Source: G963664835 sp965220775 (lineage in GTDB: Bacteria > Chloroflexota > UBA6077 > FW602-bin22 > JBCLEL01). From it: a DNA stretch of 64,000 nucleotides. The stretch spans positions 1,736,001 to 1,800,000 of the forward strand of contig OZ244845.1 of assembly GCA_965220775.1 (NCBI GenBank), written 5' to 3'. The notes under the pieces are model-generated. The model did no database searches. It had not been told where the DNA came from and was given only the letters and a program-made list of their open reading frames with translations. The position numbers were made by a program, and so were the translations under genes. Positions 1 through 7,821 of the stretch are shown piece by piece. Position 1 is the first letter of the stretch. Each line of letters starts with the position of its first letter.

Positions 1-325
1 CTAAAGCGGCCAATACCCAGAAAGAATCTCGGGAGAAGAAGAAGAACTCGAAAAGCTTACTTGGGATCACCCAGTCGCCGGCGTCCAGCACACAAGACCA
101 AGCTGTTTCAAGCATGAGTTGCTTGAAAGAGGCCAGGAATTCCTGGCTACCCGTGCTTCCAGACAGCTTGCCAATAGTTTCAAGAAATTGTGGGTGGGAT
201 AACGGCGGGGCCGGCTGCTCCGGCTCGGAAGGCTCCGAGGCGCCTGCAGTCAAGGGAAAAAACGAAGCGAGCGCCACATTGCCGGCAGCTGCCAAAGCGA
301 GCTTCGAGAAAGTCCTACGGCCCAT
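1..325 (-). CDS. Tat-exported protein of unknown function (3' part outside window)
   Basis: An open frame runs on the minus strand from ATG at 325 off the left edge. The N-terminus reads MGRRTFSKLALAAAG, a textbook twin-arginine signal (RR-x-F-x-K followed by a short hydrophobic stretch), then a Pro/Glu-rich segment like a cleaved signal and linker. About 108 codons are visible without a stop. The mature part includes SRDSFWVLAAL, faintly like the first helices of six-hairpin glycosidases, but this is too little to name a family. The Tat signal implies a folded, perhaps cofactor-bearing, extracytoplasmic protein. It is divergent from the PspA cluster, so the 140-bp gap to position 465 probably holds promoters for both. 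The signal peptide is clear; the function is unknown. Confidence 0.6.
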   Translation of the reverse strand, partial: MGRRTFSKLALAAAGNVALASFFPLTAGASEPSEPEQPAPPLSHPQFLETIGKLSGSTGSQEFLASFKQLMLETAWSCVLDAGDWVIPSKLFEFFFFSRDSFWVLAAL

Positions 326-464
326 CAGACCGCCGTCGTTACCCGACCTTGCCCCCACCGACTGTATGTGCCTCCCTAAGTATCCCTGACATCCATGCCC
401 GAACAGTTATATCACGTTTGCATGGCAGGCGTCGGAGGCCGTCAGCGTTAGAATCCCATAAGAG

Positions 465-944
465 TTGCATCGTTCGTTAGTGGCGGTCAATCGCCCATTA
501 AGGACTAAAATAACAGACCGTCCAACTCTAGAGGAGGTTGTGGTATCTTCTAAATGCTATGAAAGCGGGGTGCACTCTTTGAGTTCGGTATTAGACAGGC
601 TCTGGCGGACGGGAAAAGCAACCGCATTCGGAGACCGGGCAAAGATAGAAGAGGAAGTCGCGAATTGGGAGGACGACCTTGCTCGTCGGGGCCGCGATAA
701 CCAGCGGCGGCAGAGAACGCCGGCTTCGCTCGTGAATTCGAAGGAGTTGCAGGATGCTTTCGCGGCACTGGAAGTGCCTATCGGCTCAGATTGGGAGACC
801 TCCCACCGAGCCTTTCGCAGGATGGCTCAGAAGTATCATCCGGATAAATGGCATAATGATCCCAAGCGAGAAGTGGCGGAAGTGCTGTTCAACAAGATAA
901 ATCAGGCCTTTGATCTTATAAAGGCGCACTACGGAAAAAGATAG
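465..944 (+). CDS. J-domain (DnaJ-like) protein
   Basis: The C-terminal ~65 residues form a J domain: a helix (AFRRMAQKYHPDKW) carrying the HPD tripeptide that activates DnaK ATPase, followed by a helix ending in FNKINQAFDLIKAHY. The N-terminal ~90 residues are charged and have no recognisable domain. No G/F-rich, zinc-finger or client-binding domain of full DnaJ is present, so this is a short specialised co-chaperone that presumably brings DnaK to one client. It is the first gene of the plus-strand PspA cluster, 51 bp before the next gene. The start is uncertain: TTG at 465 gives the longest frame, while a GTG at 540 lies just behind GAGGAGG, a little too close. Confidence 0.7.
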   Translation: MHRSLVAVNRPLRTKITDRPTLEEVVVSSKCYESGVHSLSSVLDRLWRTGKATAFGDRAKIEEEVANWEDDLARRGRDNQRRQRTPASLVNSKELQDAFAALEVPIGSDWETSHRAFRRMAQKYHPDKWHNDPKREVAEVLFNKINQAFDLIKAHYGKR

Positions 945-995
945 TTTCACGCTCCCAAAGGGGTGTGTAGTACGTGGGGTAAGGAGAATAGAATC

Positions 996-1379
996 ATGTC
1001 ACACTATGAGAGTGTCAAGGCGATGGTAGTTGAACTGGGGTTCGTCCCTCATAACGAGGATCCTGAAGGGACGTTGTTCGTCATTACTGACGAAGACCGA
1101 GGCATCCTGAACCTCGTGGTGGACTGCCAGGACGACATTCTGAGACTCGAGCAGGTCTTGGGTCTCATCACTCCACAGACGGACTTCCGGCAACTCCTGG
1201 CGATGAACCGGGAGTTGGTGCATGGAGCGTACGCCCTTGGCCGGCAAGGCAAACGTATCATATGGACAGACACCCTACAGATTGGCAACCTTGACCCGAA
1301 CGAGCTCGAAGGCTCATTCGACGCGCTGTCGCTTGCTGTAGCCGAGCACGGCGATCAACTGATCAAGATGCTCAAATAA
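996..1379 (+). CDS. YjfI-like (DUF2170/YbjN-type) protein
   Basis: A soluble protein of 127 residues. The pattern of a short alpha/beta N-terminus, a central region ending in DFRQLLAMNRELVHGAYAL, and a closing stretch with IGNLDPNELEGSFDAL resembles E. coli YjfI (DUF2170) and more distantly YbjN/secretion-chaperone folds. In E. coli, yjfI sits directly before the PspA paralogue yjfJ; here a PspA gene follows after 34 bp, which supports the call. The start is ATG 996 because AAGGAG lies 8 bases upstream; a longer in-frame start at 963 has no such site. The biochemical role of the family is not known. Family assignment is by pattern and context only. Confidence 0.55.
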   Translation: MSHYESVKAMVVELGFVPHNEDPEGTLFVITDEDRGILNLVVDCQDDILRLEQVLGLITPQTDFRQLLAMNRELVHGAYALGRQGKRIIWTDTLQIGNLDPNELEGSFDALSLAVAEHGDQLIKMLK

Positions 1380-1413
1380 GGAAAGTCGAGGATAGGCTGA
1401 AAGGAGAAACGAA

Positions 1414-2103
1414 ATGTCACTATTCCAACGAGTGTTCGGCATCGGAAAGGCCGAGGCGCATAGCGCTCTCGACAAAATAGAGGACCCTGTCAAGATGACC
1501 GAGCAGGGGATTCGAGACCTGCGAAGTGATCTTGAAAAAAGCGTGAACGCGCTGGCTGCGGTCAAAGCCAATGCCATACAAGCGAGAAGAAGACTTAATG
1601 ACCAGCGGCGTCGCGCCCAAGACTACGTGAAGAAAGCCTCATTGTTGGAGGAACGCACCGGCGACGACAACCAAGAGTTAGCTTCCAAAGCGCTCGTCGA
1701 GGCTCAAACGATCGCTGCAAGCCTTCCTCAACTCCAACAGGACGCGGAAAGACAAGAGGCGATGGGTACCCAGCTTGGTGGAAAGATAGGAGAGTTGAAG
1801 ACCACGATTCGTTCCTACGAAAACGAACTGACCATCCTGAAAGCGCGGGCCCAGACCGCAAAATCCGTCGAGAAGATCAATAAGGTGATGGCCGGCGCAG
1901 ACTCCTCGGGAACCGTAGCTATGTTGGAGCGTATGAAGGAGAGAGTTGACGAGGGAGAGGCACGCGCTCAGGCATATGGCGAGCTTGCGGAGGGTGGATC
2001 CAGCCTTGACGACGAGTTAAAAAAGGCACTACCCGCCGGCGGTGCTTCCCAGGATTCTAACGCAAACCGGATCGATGACCTAAAGAAACAACTGGACATG
2101 TGA
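1414..2103 (+). CDS. pspA: PspA/IM30 family envelope-stress protein
   Basis: A 229-residue, nearly all-helical coiled-coil protein starting MSLFQRVFGIGKAEAHSALD, with the family's amphipathic N-terminal helix and the following E-D-P-x-K-M helix (residues 20-35). PspA/IM30/Vipp1 proteins are ESCRT-III-like, bind the inner face of the cytoplasmic membrane, oligomerise and help hold the proton-motive force under membrane stress. Length matches the family (220-230). The C-terminal ~30 residues are loosely ordered (GGSSLDDELKKALPAGGA). A good ribosome site (AAGGAG) precedes ATG 1414. Gene order (YjfI-like, PspA, DUF4178) suggests the YjfJ-type branch rather than a pspF/pspABC system. Confidence 0.88.
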   Translation: MSLFQRVFGIGKAEAHSALDKIEDPVKMTEQGIRDLRSDLEKSVNALAAVKANAIQARRRLNDQRRRAQDYVKKASLLEERTGDDNQELASKALVEAQTIAASLPQLQQDAERQEAMGTQLGGKIGELKTTIRSYENELTILKARAQTAKSVEKINKVMAGADSSGTVAMLERMKERVDEGEARAQAYGELAEGGSSLDDELKKALPAGGASQDSNANRIDDLKKQLDM

Positions 2104-2115
2104 TAAGGAGTACAG

Positions 2116-2667
2116 ATGGACGAGATTTCCGCCTCCGACCTTAAGACTCTAAAAAAGGGCGATATCATCGACTTCCATGATGCCTACCTGGTCACCGGTT
2201 TTCCCATCCCGAATTTCAACATTCTTTCGGAGGGGCCGTTCACGGTAAAGAAGAGGTTCAAATATAGCTACAGTTGGGAATATCTAGTCGAAAGCATCGA
2301 AGGTAGGAACGCCTATGTCGAGTATGAAGAGGAAGATGGAGAGCCGGAGATACTTATAGATATTCGCCTGGACAAGAAATTCCCCCATATCTCGCACGAG
2401 CTATTGAGTACGTCGAAACGCGACGTAAGTAAGTTCACGCTGAACAGCGTTGCTTATTATCTGGATGAGAACGATGACGACACCGATGAGGACGGGGAGG
2501 AGTACGAATATTGGGACTTCTACTCCGGCCCAATTCCCGGGAGCGAAGACCAACGGCTATTTATAGGCATAGAGGATTATGGAGATCCCGGCAAGCCGGA
2601 GTACGAGGTGTTCGCGGGGTTTACGCTTCCAGCACGTGCGATCAAGGACATTATCAGGCGGAGATGA
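2116..2667 (+). CDS. DUF4178 domain protein of the PspA cluster
   Basis: A soluble acidic protein of 183 residues. It opens with a beta-rich module (LKTLKKGDIIDFHDAYLVTG), followed by a Trp-Glu-Tyr-Leu strand (SYSWEYLVES) and a second acidic beta module, the layout of DUF4178 proteins (W-x-E-Y-x-L). DUF4178 genes recur next to PspA, DUF350 and spermidine-synthase genes in many bacteria, as here. It starts 12 bp after pspA with AAGGAG five bases before ATG 2116, so it is co-translated with pspA. An Asp/Glu run near residues 118-128 (ENDDDTDEDGEEYEY) is notable. Function is unknown. The call rests on weak sequence pattern plus strong context. Confidence 0.6.
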   Translation: MDEISASDLKTLKKGDIIDFHDAYLVTGFPIPNFNILSEGPFTVKKRFKYSYSWEYLVESIEGRNAYVEYEEEDGEPEILIDIRLDKKFPHISHELLSTSKRDVSKFTLNSVAYYLDENDDDTDEDGEEYEYWDFYSGPIPGSEDQRLFIGIEDYGDPGKPEYEVFAGFTLPARAIKDIIRRR

Positions 2668-2689
2668 ATCACAAGATTTGCGCATCAAC

Positions 2690-2720
2690 ATCGGGACATT
2701 GGTAGGTGTCCCGATTTATA
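2690..2720 (+). terminator. Hairpin terminator or attenuator inside the PspA cluster
   Basis: Inverted arms ATCGGGACA (2690-2698) and TGTCCCGAT (2707-2715) pair perfectly over 9 bp with an 8-base loop and are followed by an AT-rich stretch with few consecutive T. It lies 22 bp after the DUF4178 gene, so it may end or attenuate the J/YjfI/PspA/DUF4178 transcript before the DUF2617-to-spermidine-synthase part. Confidence 0.5.
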
Positions 2721-2862
2721 TTACAGAATCTCCACATTTTCCTTTTACAAATCCTCTAGACTTAACTTAGCTGAGGCCAGCACGTCACAACGTGAAACCT
2801 GCTGAATATCTCTGCCCTCATTCTTGCCTAGCCCTGAAAACGTGAGTGAAATGGAGACTCCT

Positions 2863-3549
2863 GTGAGCAACGAGTTGGATTATCAAGAGCAATCCGCTCA
2901 AGATCTCCGACTAAACGTCATTGAAGGTGAGTTCGACCTGTCCCAGTTCCAAATCTTCAAGACGGAAGTACTGCAAGTCTCACCTGAATTCAGTGTGGAG
3001 GCCATGATCATAGGCAGAAGTCATGCGATCTGTTTTCAGGTTGGCGCTATGAGGTTGTACGAGGTCTTTGCCTGTGGGGAGGTCCGAACGTCGCGCAGCC
3101 GAGCCTTTTATGGGCCGCTTAGCGAGGTCACTGGTTCCGTGGAGCTTGGCTTTCACCCTCAGGTAACCTACGGTTTCCGGGCGATGGCAATGCGTTGGCC
3201 TGAAGGTACGGCGGAAATTCGACGGATGGAAACTGAGAGCGTCGGTTCCCAAGGATTCTATTTGAGCTATGATTTTCCCCGAGGAGCGCACGGAGATCCT
3301 GCGAGGACCATCATCTTGGGATATCCTAATGAGCCGGAGGCTTCCTTAAGAATCAGGACCGCTCACTCATATCCCAACGAAGGAACGATTGTAATCAGCC
3401 ACTCTGGTTTGCTTACCGGAAAGGATGGCAGAGCCTATGAGAACGAAGTATCTGTGGCCGGCCATGGCCGTCCTGTTAACAATGTTGTTAATGGGAGGAT
3501 GCGCCGGACTGCCTCAGGAGCTCCGGGACCAAGCCGACGCGATTCCTGA
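2863..3549 (+). CDS. DUF2617-like protein of the PspA/polyamine cluster
   Basis: A soluble protein of about 228 residues. The core (FSVEAMIIGRSHAICFQVG, then LYEVFACGEV) matches the DUF2617 pattern of a beta strand, a Ser-His pair and a following E-x-x-A-C segment; the rest is beta-rich. In actinobacteria DUF2617 is linked to DUF4247, DUF350, DUF4178 and polyamine aminopropyltransferase, the same company as here. GTG 2863 is preferred because GGAG lies six bases upstream; ATG 2851 and TTG 2824 are alternatives. The last ~38 codons overlap the next gene in another frame by over 110 bp, which is odd (see findings). The last conserved-looking residues are near HSGLLTGKDGRAYE. Confidence 0.5.
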   Translation: MSNELDYQEQSAQDLRLNVIEGEFDLSQFQIFKTEVLQVSPEFSVEAMIIGRSHAICFQVGAMRLYEVFACGEVRTSRSRAFYGPLSEVTGSVELGFHPQVTYGFRAMAMRWPEGTAEIRRMETESVGSQGFYLSYDFPRGAHGDPARTIILGYPNEPEASLRIRTAHSYPNEGTIVISHSGLLTGKDGRAYENEVSVAGHGRPVNNVVNGRMRRTASGAPGPSRRDS

Positions 3550-5029
3550 GCAGATCACTCAGGCAGAACAAAGAGTTGGTGAGCTCTCTGATAGCTTTCA
3601 GAGCGTCAAACAGTCATCCGAGTACACAGATTTCTTCAAGCGGTACGATGAACGCGAGAAGTGGGATTCGTATTTCCAGGACGCTCGCAGCCGGCTGGCT
3701 GATGCTGGCGCCGTCTATGAACAGGCCGTGAAACCTCTCCTTGATCGCAATAGCCCTGAAGACGCAGAGGCGTTGCGCGTGCAGCTGGAGCGCCTCGGCC
3801 TCGCGGTGAGAGATGCCCGCGAGGAGGCTGCAAAGCCCGGTAACCGCATGCAATTCCTGCGTGACGCCAAGGCCCAGGGCCCGGAATGGGTGGTAGAGGC
3901 CGAGAAAGATCTGGGCCTGACCAAGGTAGTATTCGACGATCTGGCCACGGTTGTAAACGAGGCCAAGAGCGATTATCCGGACAAAGAGACGGATCTTACT
4001 GCCCGCTTTGTGGCCGTGCGTGACCTCTACGACGCGTCCCAAAAGGCGGTAGATGTTGCGAAAAGCGAGAGAAATTCGGCAGATCCCGATTACGCCGCAC
4101 TGGGAGACAGTGTGCAACTTGTCGCTGAGAATTTCGACCGAATCCAAGAACAGGATAAGGAGCTAAGAGCTAGGCTGGCAGAGCTTGGTCGCAGTTACTC
4201 GAAGATGCTCGTCGATATGGATGTGCGCAAGTCCATAATCGTGGGGCGCACTAGCTGGAACGAAGGCGCAGATTTCCCCGCGGAGCACAACTACGCCTAT
4301 GGTCCAAGACAGGTAGATCAAGCGACCTACGATTCAATCGCTGGGCTTCCGGACAATCACGTCCTCGCAATCTTCACCAGCGGATTCTTCAGTGGTCAGA
4401 GTCTCCGGGTCGGCATGGACCAGGCTGGATGGAACGCATTGGGTATCGATCCGGCGGAATCCTGGCCCAGCGGAGACGATACTGCGGAGTTTTGGTTGCA
4501 AGACGCGCCGGCCGACTACTATCACAAATACATTGTCACTGAGAACGGCCAACGCCGAGAAACCGGCTGGGAACCAGTGACTTGGGAGTACTTCGAAGCC
4601 AACTTGGAGAACCTTGGCATGGACATTGTGACAAAACCCTACGGTGCGTACGAGGACGAGGTCGTCAACGTGGCTGCGCCTCCGGGTATGGCCTATGTCG
4701 GTAACTCCAGATACGGCGAATGGCGGGAGGATAACCAGGGAAATCGGTTCTGGGACTGGTTTGGTCCATACTTATTCTTCAGCACACTTCTCCATAGGCC
4801 CTACTACTACAACGACTGGAATGGCTGGCGCGGCGGATACTATGGTCAGAGACCCTACTATGGTCCCGCCGGCGATTCCAAACGATACGGTACGTACTCA
4901 CAGAATACAGGGACTCGATACTCTGGCTCGGCTTGGGCGAGGAAAGGCGGACTCCAAAGTCAATCTGCCTCTGTGCGTGGAGCGGGCCCTGCCGGTCGCG
5001 GGGGAGGTCCCAGCGGGGGCGGAAAGTGA
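3437..5029 (+). CDS. Coiled-coil lipoprotein of the PspA/DUF350 cluster
   Basis: The start at ATG 3437 gives MRTKYLWPAM, a hydrophobic stretch, and a lipobox ending LLMGGC (Cys22), so it is a signal-peptidase II lipoprotein. Residues ~25-260 are a long charged coiled coil. Residues ~265-470 form a globular domain with YGEWREDNQGNRFWDWFGPY and Tyr/Trp-rich segments, followed by a Gly/Tyr-rich tail ending RGGGPSGGGK, similar in style to tails of DUF4247 proteins in comparable clusters. It lies 57 bp before the DUF350 gene. A surface stalk sensing or bracing the membrane is plausible, but inferred only from layout and neighbours. ATG 3425 is a possible start but has a ribosome site that abuts it. 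Confidence 0.6.
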   Translation: MRTKYLWPAMAVLLTMLLMGGCAGLPQELRDQADAIPEQITQAEQRVGELSDSFQSVKQSSEYTDFFKRYDEREKWDSYFQDARSRLADAGAVYEQAVKPLLDRNSPEDAEALRVQLERLGLAVRDAREEAAKPGNRMQFLRDAKAQGPEWVVEAEKDLGLTKVVFDDLATVVNEAKSDYPDKETDLTARFVAVRDLYDASQKAVDVAKSERNSADPDYAALGDSVQLVAENFDRIQEQDKELRARLAELGRSYSKMLVDMDVRKSIIVGRTSWNEGADFPAEHNYAYGPRQVDQATYDSIAGLPDNHVLAIFTSGFFSGQSLRVGMDQAGWNALGIDPAESWPSGDDTAEFWLQDAPADYYHKYIVTENGQRRETGWEPVTWEYFEANLENLGMDIVTKPYGAYEDEVVNVAAPPGMAYVGNSRYGEWREDNQGNRFWDWFGPYLFFSTLLHRPYYYNDWNGWRGGYYGQRPYYGPAGDSKRYGTYSQNTGTRYSGSAWARKGGLQSQSASVRGAGPAGRGGGPSGGGK

Positions 5030-5086
5030 CCCTCCGGCCAACAGAACTACATTCGGAGTCTGTGAGAGAACAAAGGAGCGAAGCTC

Positions 5087-5956
5087 GTGTCTAACATCGA
5101 CCTATCGCAAGAGGTCAACCAGCTTTGGCAAGGTCTCGTATTCATAGCGGTCGTCCTCGCATTCATGTTCCTCATGAAACTTTGGCGCGATTGGCGGACG
5201 CATTTCGACACCGACGAAGAGGTGGAAGAGAGGAGAAACCTTGCCGTCGGCTTACGTCGGGCCGGCATTTATCTAGCGATTGCGATTGCTATGGTGGGAG
5301 CTGTTTCTGGGTCACCGCAAGGGTTCGTGCCGGACCTGACTGCATTGGTCATCGATGGGATTCTGGCCGTTGTCCTTCTCGCCGGTGCGCGGATATTCAA
5401 CGATGCCGTGATCCTAGGAGCAGTCGATAACGACACCGAAGCAAAGAATGGCAACGTCGCGGTAGGGCTTGTCGAGGCGGGGTCCACTATCGCGACGGGC
5501 CTTATTCTGTACGGCGCATTCACCGGAGAGAGTGTCGATTTACTGAACGGTATCTTGAGTGTTCTGGCATTTGCGGTTCTGGGTCAGATAGCGTTGTTCG
5601 TTTTCTACGAGGTGTACCAGCTAATTACACCGTTCAACGTCAAGGATGAGATAAAGAACGGGAATGCCGCCGCGGGCACTGCGGTCGCCGGAATGCTTGT
5701 CGCCCTGGGATTCATCCTGAAGGCGAGTATCGCAGGTCCGTTTGTCAGTTGGGTAGATGACCTTGTGTCATTTGCGTTGTACGCGGTCATTGGTATCTTG
5801 GTCCTTCTCCTGTTCCGCAAGGTGATCGATTGGCTATTCCTCCCTAACACGAACCTTGCAACCGAGGTTGCCCGCGACAGGAACGTCGCGGCCATCGCCA
5901 TGGCCCAAGGCGCGATTATCGCCGTGGCTCTGGTCATTAGCGCCGCGATCATCTAA
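5087..5956 (+). CDS. Duplicated DUF350 (YjfL-type) membrane protein
   Basis: An integral membrane protein of 289 residues containing two tandem DUF350 units of about 135 residues, each with about four membrane helices. Related joints between helices are visible as NLAVGLRRAGIYLAIAIAM, NVAVGLVEAGSTIATGLIL, NAAAGTAVAGMLVALGFIL and NVAAIAMAQGAIIAVALVI (N-x-A-x-G/A repeated four times). E. coli YjfL has one unit; actinobacterial and Chloroflexota forms often have two. GTG 5087 follows AAGGAG. Genes of this family sit with PspA and polyamine synthases; a role in membrane stress is inferred, and the transported or sensed species, if any, is unknown. Confidence 0.8.
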   Translation: MSNIDLSQEVNQLWQGLVFIAVVLAFMFLMKLWRDWRTHFDTDEEVEERRNLAVGLRRAGIYLAIAIAMVGAVSGSPQGFVPDLTALVIDGILAVVLLAGARIFNDAVILGAVDNDTEAKNGNVAVGLVEAGSTIATGLILYGAFTGESVDLLNGILSVLAFAVLGQIALFVFYEVYQLITPFNVKDEIKNGNAAAGTAVAGMLVALGFILKASIAGPFVSWVDDLVSFALYAVIGILVLLLFRKVIDWLFLPNTNLATEVARDRNVAAIAMAQGAIIAVALVISAAII

Positions 5957-6069
5957 GGGTCCCGACCCGAAGATCGCGGTCGAAGTCAGAAGGGCAAATT
6001 GTCCTTAAGCTTTTCTCCGCGCAGATACATATGTAGTGGGCTCGGTTGCGCTACTCGATGGAGCACTCC

Positions 6070-7821
6070 GTGAAAGGACGAGTTGCCGTAGACCAGCTGT
6101 CGGGAAAATGGCCAGCCGGATTGAGATCGTTCTTCCGGAACGTGCCTATGCGCGCTCATCTCCCGACGATCCTGCTTGCCTCGTGCATGTTCTTTACCGG
6201 CGCCGCCGGCCTGGTTGTCGAGTACATCCTCAGCACCGTAAGCACCTACATCCTAGGGAACTCGATCGAACAATTCGTCATCATCATTGCGCTGATGCTG
6301 TTGATGATGGGAGTTGCCGGCTCGGCGCAGAATCTGATCGGCGACCGCGGCCTCGTAGAGAAGTTCATCCTCATCGAGATTTTGTTGGCGTGGCTCGGTG
6401 GATTCGCCCCCATAGCAATATACGCTGCCTTTGGCGCTCTGGTGCACCACTTCCAGGTTATTCAGTACTTCTTTGTGATCTCCATAGGTCTCCTGATCGG
6501 ATTTGAAATTCCCCTCGTGCTTCGTATCAACGAGAGATACCAGAAGCGGCTGGGTGCAAACATCGCCAGCATCTATACGCTCGACTACGTCGGAGCATTC
6601 GTAGGGGCCGTAGCCTTCAACTTCTTACTACTGAAGCTCTTTCCCCTCACGGAGATAAGCTTCATTGTCGCCGGCCTCAATTTCTTCGTAGCAACACTGG
6701 CATTCTGGTACTTCTGGCGACAGGACCTGATTTCCCATCGGTGGGTGATGGGGGGAGCAATTGTTGTTACCGTCTTCGCACTGGGGTACGGGTACCTCAA
6801 TAACCGCGGCTGGAATCAGAGTATCGAACAGAGACTATATAATGCGCCAATAGTCTTGGCTAAGACGACCAGCTATCAGCGGCTGGTATTGACCTATAGC
6901 GATCGACGGGGCGAATATCGGTTTTTCATCAATGGCAATCTGCAGTTTTCGAGCAGAGACGAGAGCATTTATCACGAGCAGCTTGTACACCCGGCGATGG
7001 CGCTCGTGCCGGACCATCGGCGAGTCCTGATACTCGGAGGCGGAGATGGCCTTGCCTTGCGTGAGGTGTTGAAATACCCGGATGTCGAAGAGGTGACCCT
7101 AGTCGAACTGGACCCGGAAATGATCGAGCTGTTTTCTACAAACTCGACTCTACGTGAACTCAACAACGATGCATTCGCCGATGCCCGGGTGAGGGCTTGG
7201 TCTTCGCCGGGGGTGCAGGCATCTGAGGAGAGAACAGTTCTCTACCAAGAATCGGGAGAGACCGATCAAGCCGGACGCGGCGTGTCCGAGCCGATCAGTA
7301 GCGTAGAAGTGTACACCGTAGACGCGGACCGGTTCATCGCTGACGTGGGCGAAGCCTGGAACGTGATCTTTATCGATCTGCCTGACCCAAGCTCGGTGGA
7401 ACTCGCCAAGCTGTACAGCAAGGAGTTCTACTTGAAATTGCATCCGGTTCTCGCCGAAACAGGCGTGGTCGCCTTACAAGCAACCTCCCCTTATCACGCA
7501 ACAGAGACCTACCTCGGCATTCAGAGGACGATGGAAGCGGCCGGCTTCAGGACGTTGCCCTATCACGACAACGTCCCTAGTTTCGGCGACTGGGGTTGGT
7601 TATTGGGCTGGAAGAATGAGACTTCCGAGGAGACGGTTCGAGCCAGAATCGAGCGTCTGTCCCAGTTTCAGGTGGAGACGGACTATTTGACGCCAGAGGT
7701 GTTCCGGCGGGCTCTTGTATTTGGAAAGAATTGGCTCGAGTCCCGGCACGACGGGATCAGTACGCTCATGGATCCCAAGGTACTCTACTATTACCTAGAT
7801 GAGAGTTGGATAGCCGAATAG
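6070..7821 (+). CDS. speE: Membrane-anchored polyamine aminopropyltransferase (spermidine synthase)
   Basis: The N-terminal ~220 residues hold about seven membrane helices. The C-terminal half is a spermidine-synthase domain: YHEQLVHPAM, the decarboxy-SAM site ILGGGDGLALREVLKY, the acidic VELDPEMIEL loop and the catalytic DLPDPSS. It transfers an aminopropyl group from decarboxylated SAM to a diamine such as putrescine. The membrane-fused form is the type seen beside DUF350 and PspA genes. GTG 6070 has GGAG six bases upstream; ATG 6058 is the alternative. The segment between the acidic loop and the active site is longer than usual (about 40 residues). The stop codon is formed at the junction with an inserted element whose first base is 7821. 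Confidence 0.85.
   Translation: MKGRVAVDQLSGKWPAGLRSFFRNVPMRAHLPTILLASCMFFTGAAGLVVEYILSTVSTYILGNSIEQFVIIIALMLLMMGVAGSAQNLIGDRGLVEKFILIEILLAWLGGFAPIAIYAAFGALVHHFQVIQYFFVISIGLLIGFEIPLVLRINERYQKRLGANIASIYTLDYVGAFVGAVAFNFLLLKLFPLTEISFIVAGLNFFVATLAFWYFWRQDLISHRWVMGGAIVVTVFALGYGYLNNRGWNQSIEQRLYNAPIVLAKTTSYQRLVLTYSDRRGEYRFFINGNLQFSSRDESIYHEQLVHPAMALVPDHRRVLILGGGDGLALREVLKYPDVEEVTLVELDPEMIELFSTNSTLRELNNDAFADARVRAWSSPGVQASEERTVLYQESGETDQAGRGVSEPISSVEVYTVDADRFIADVGEAWNVIFIDLPDPSSVELAKLYSKEFYLKLHPVLAETGVVALQATSPYHATETYLGIQRTMEAAGFRTLPYHDNVPSFGDWGWLLGWKNETSEETVRARIERLSQFQVETDYLTPEVFRRALVFGKNWLESRHDGISTLMDPKVLYYYLDESWIAE

Noticed and set aside
3614..4147. 177-codon minus-strand frame within the lipoprotein gene
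   Set aside because: It lies wholly inside a better supported gene and has no domain, signal or ribosome site.
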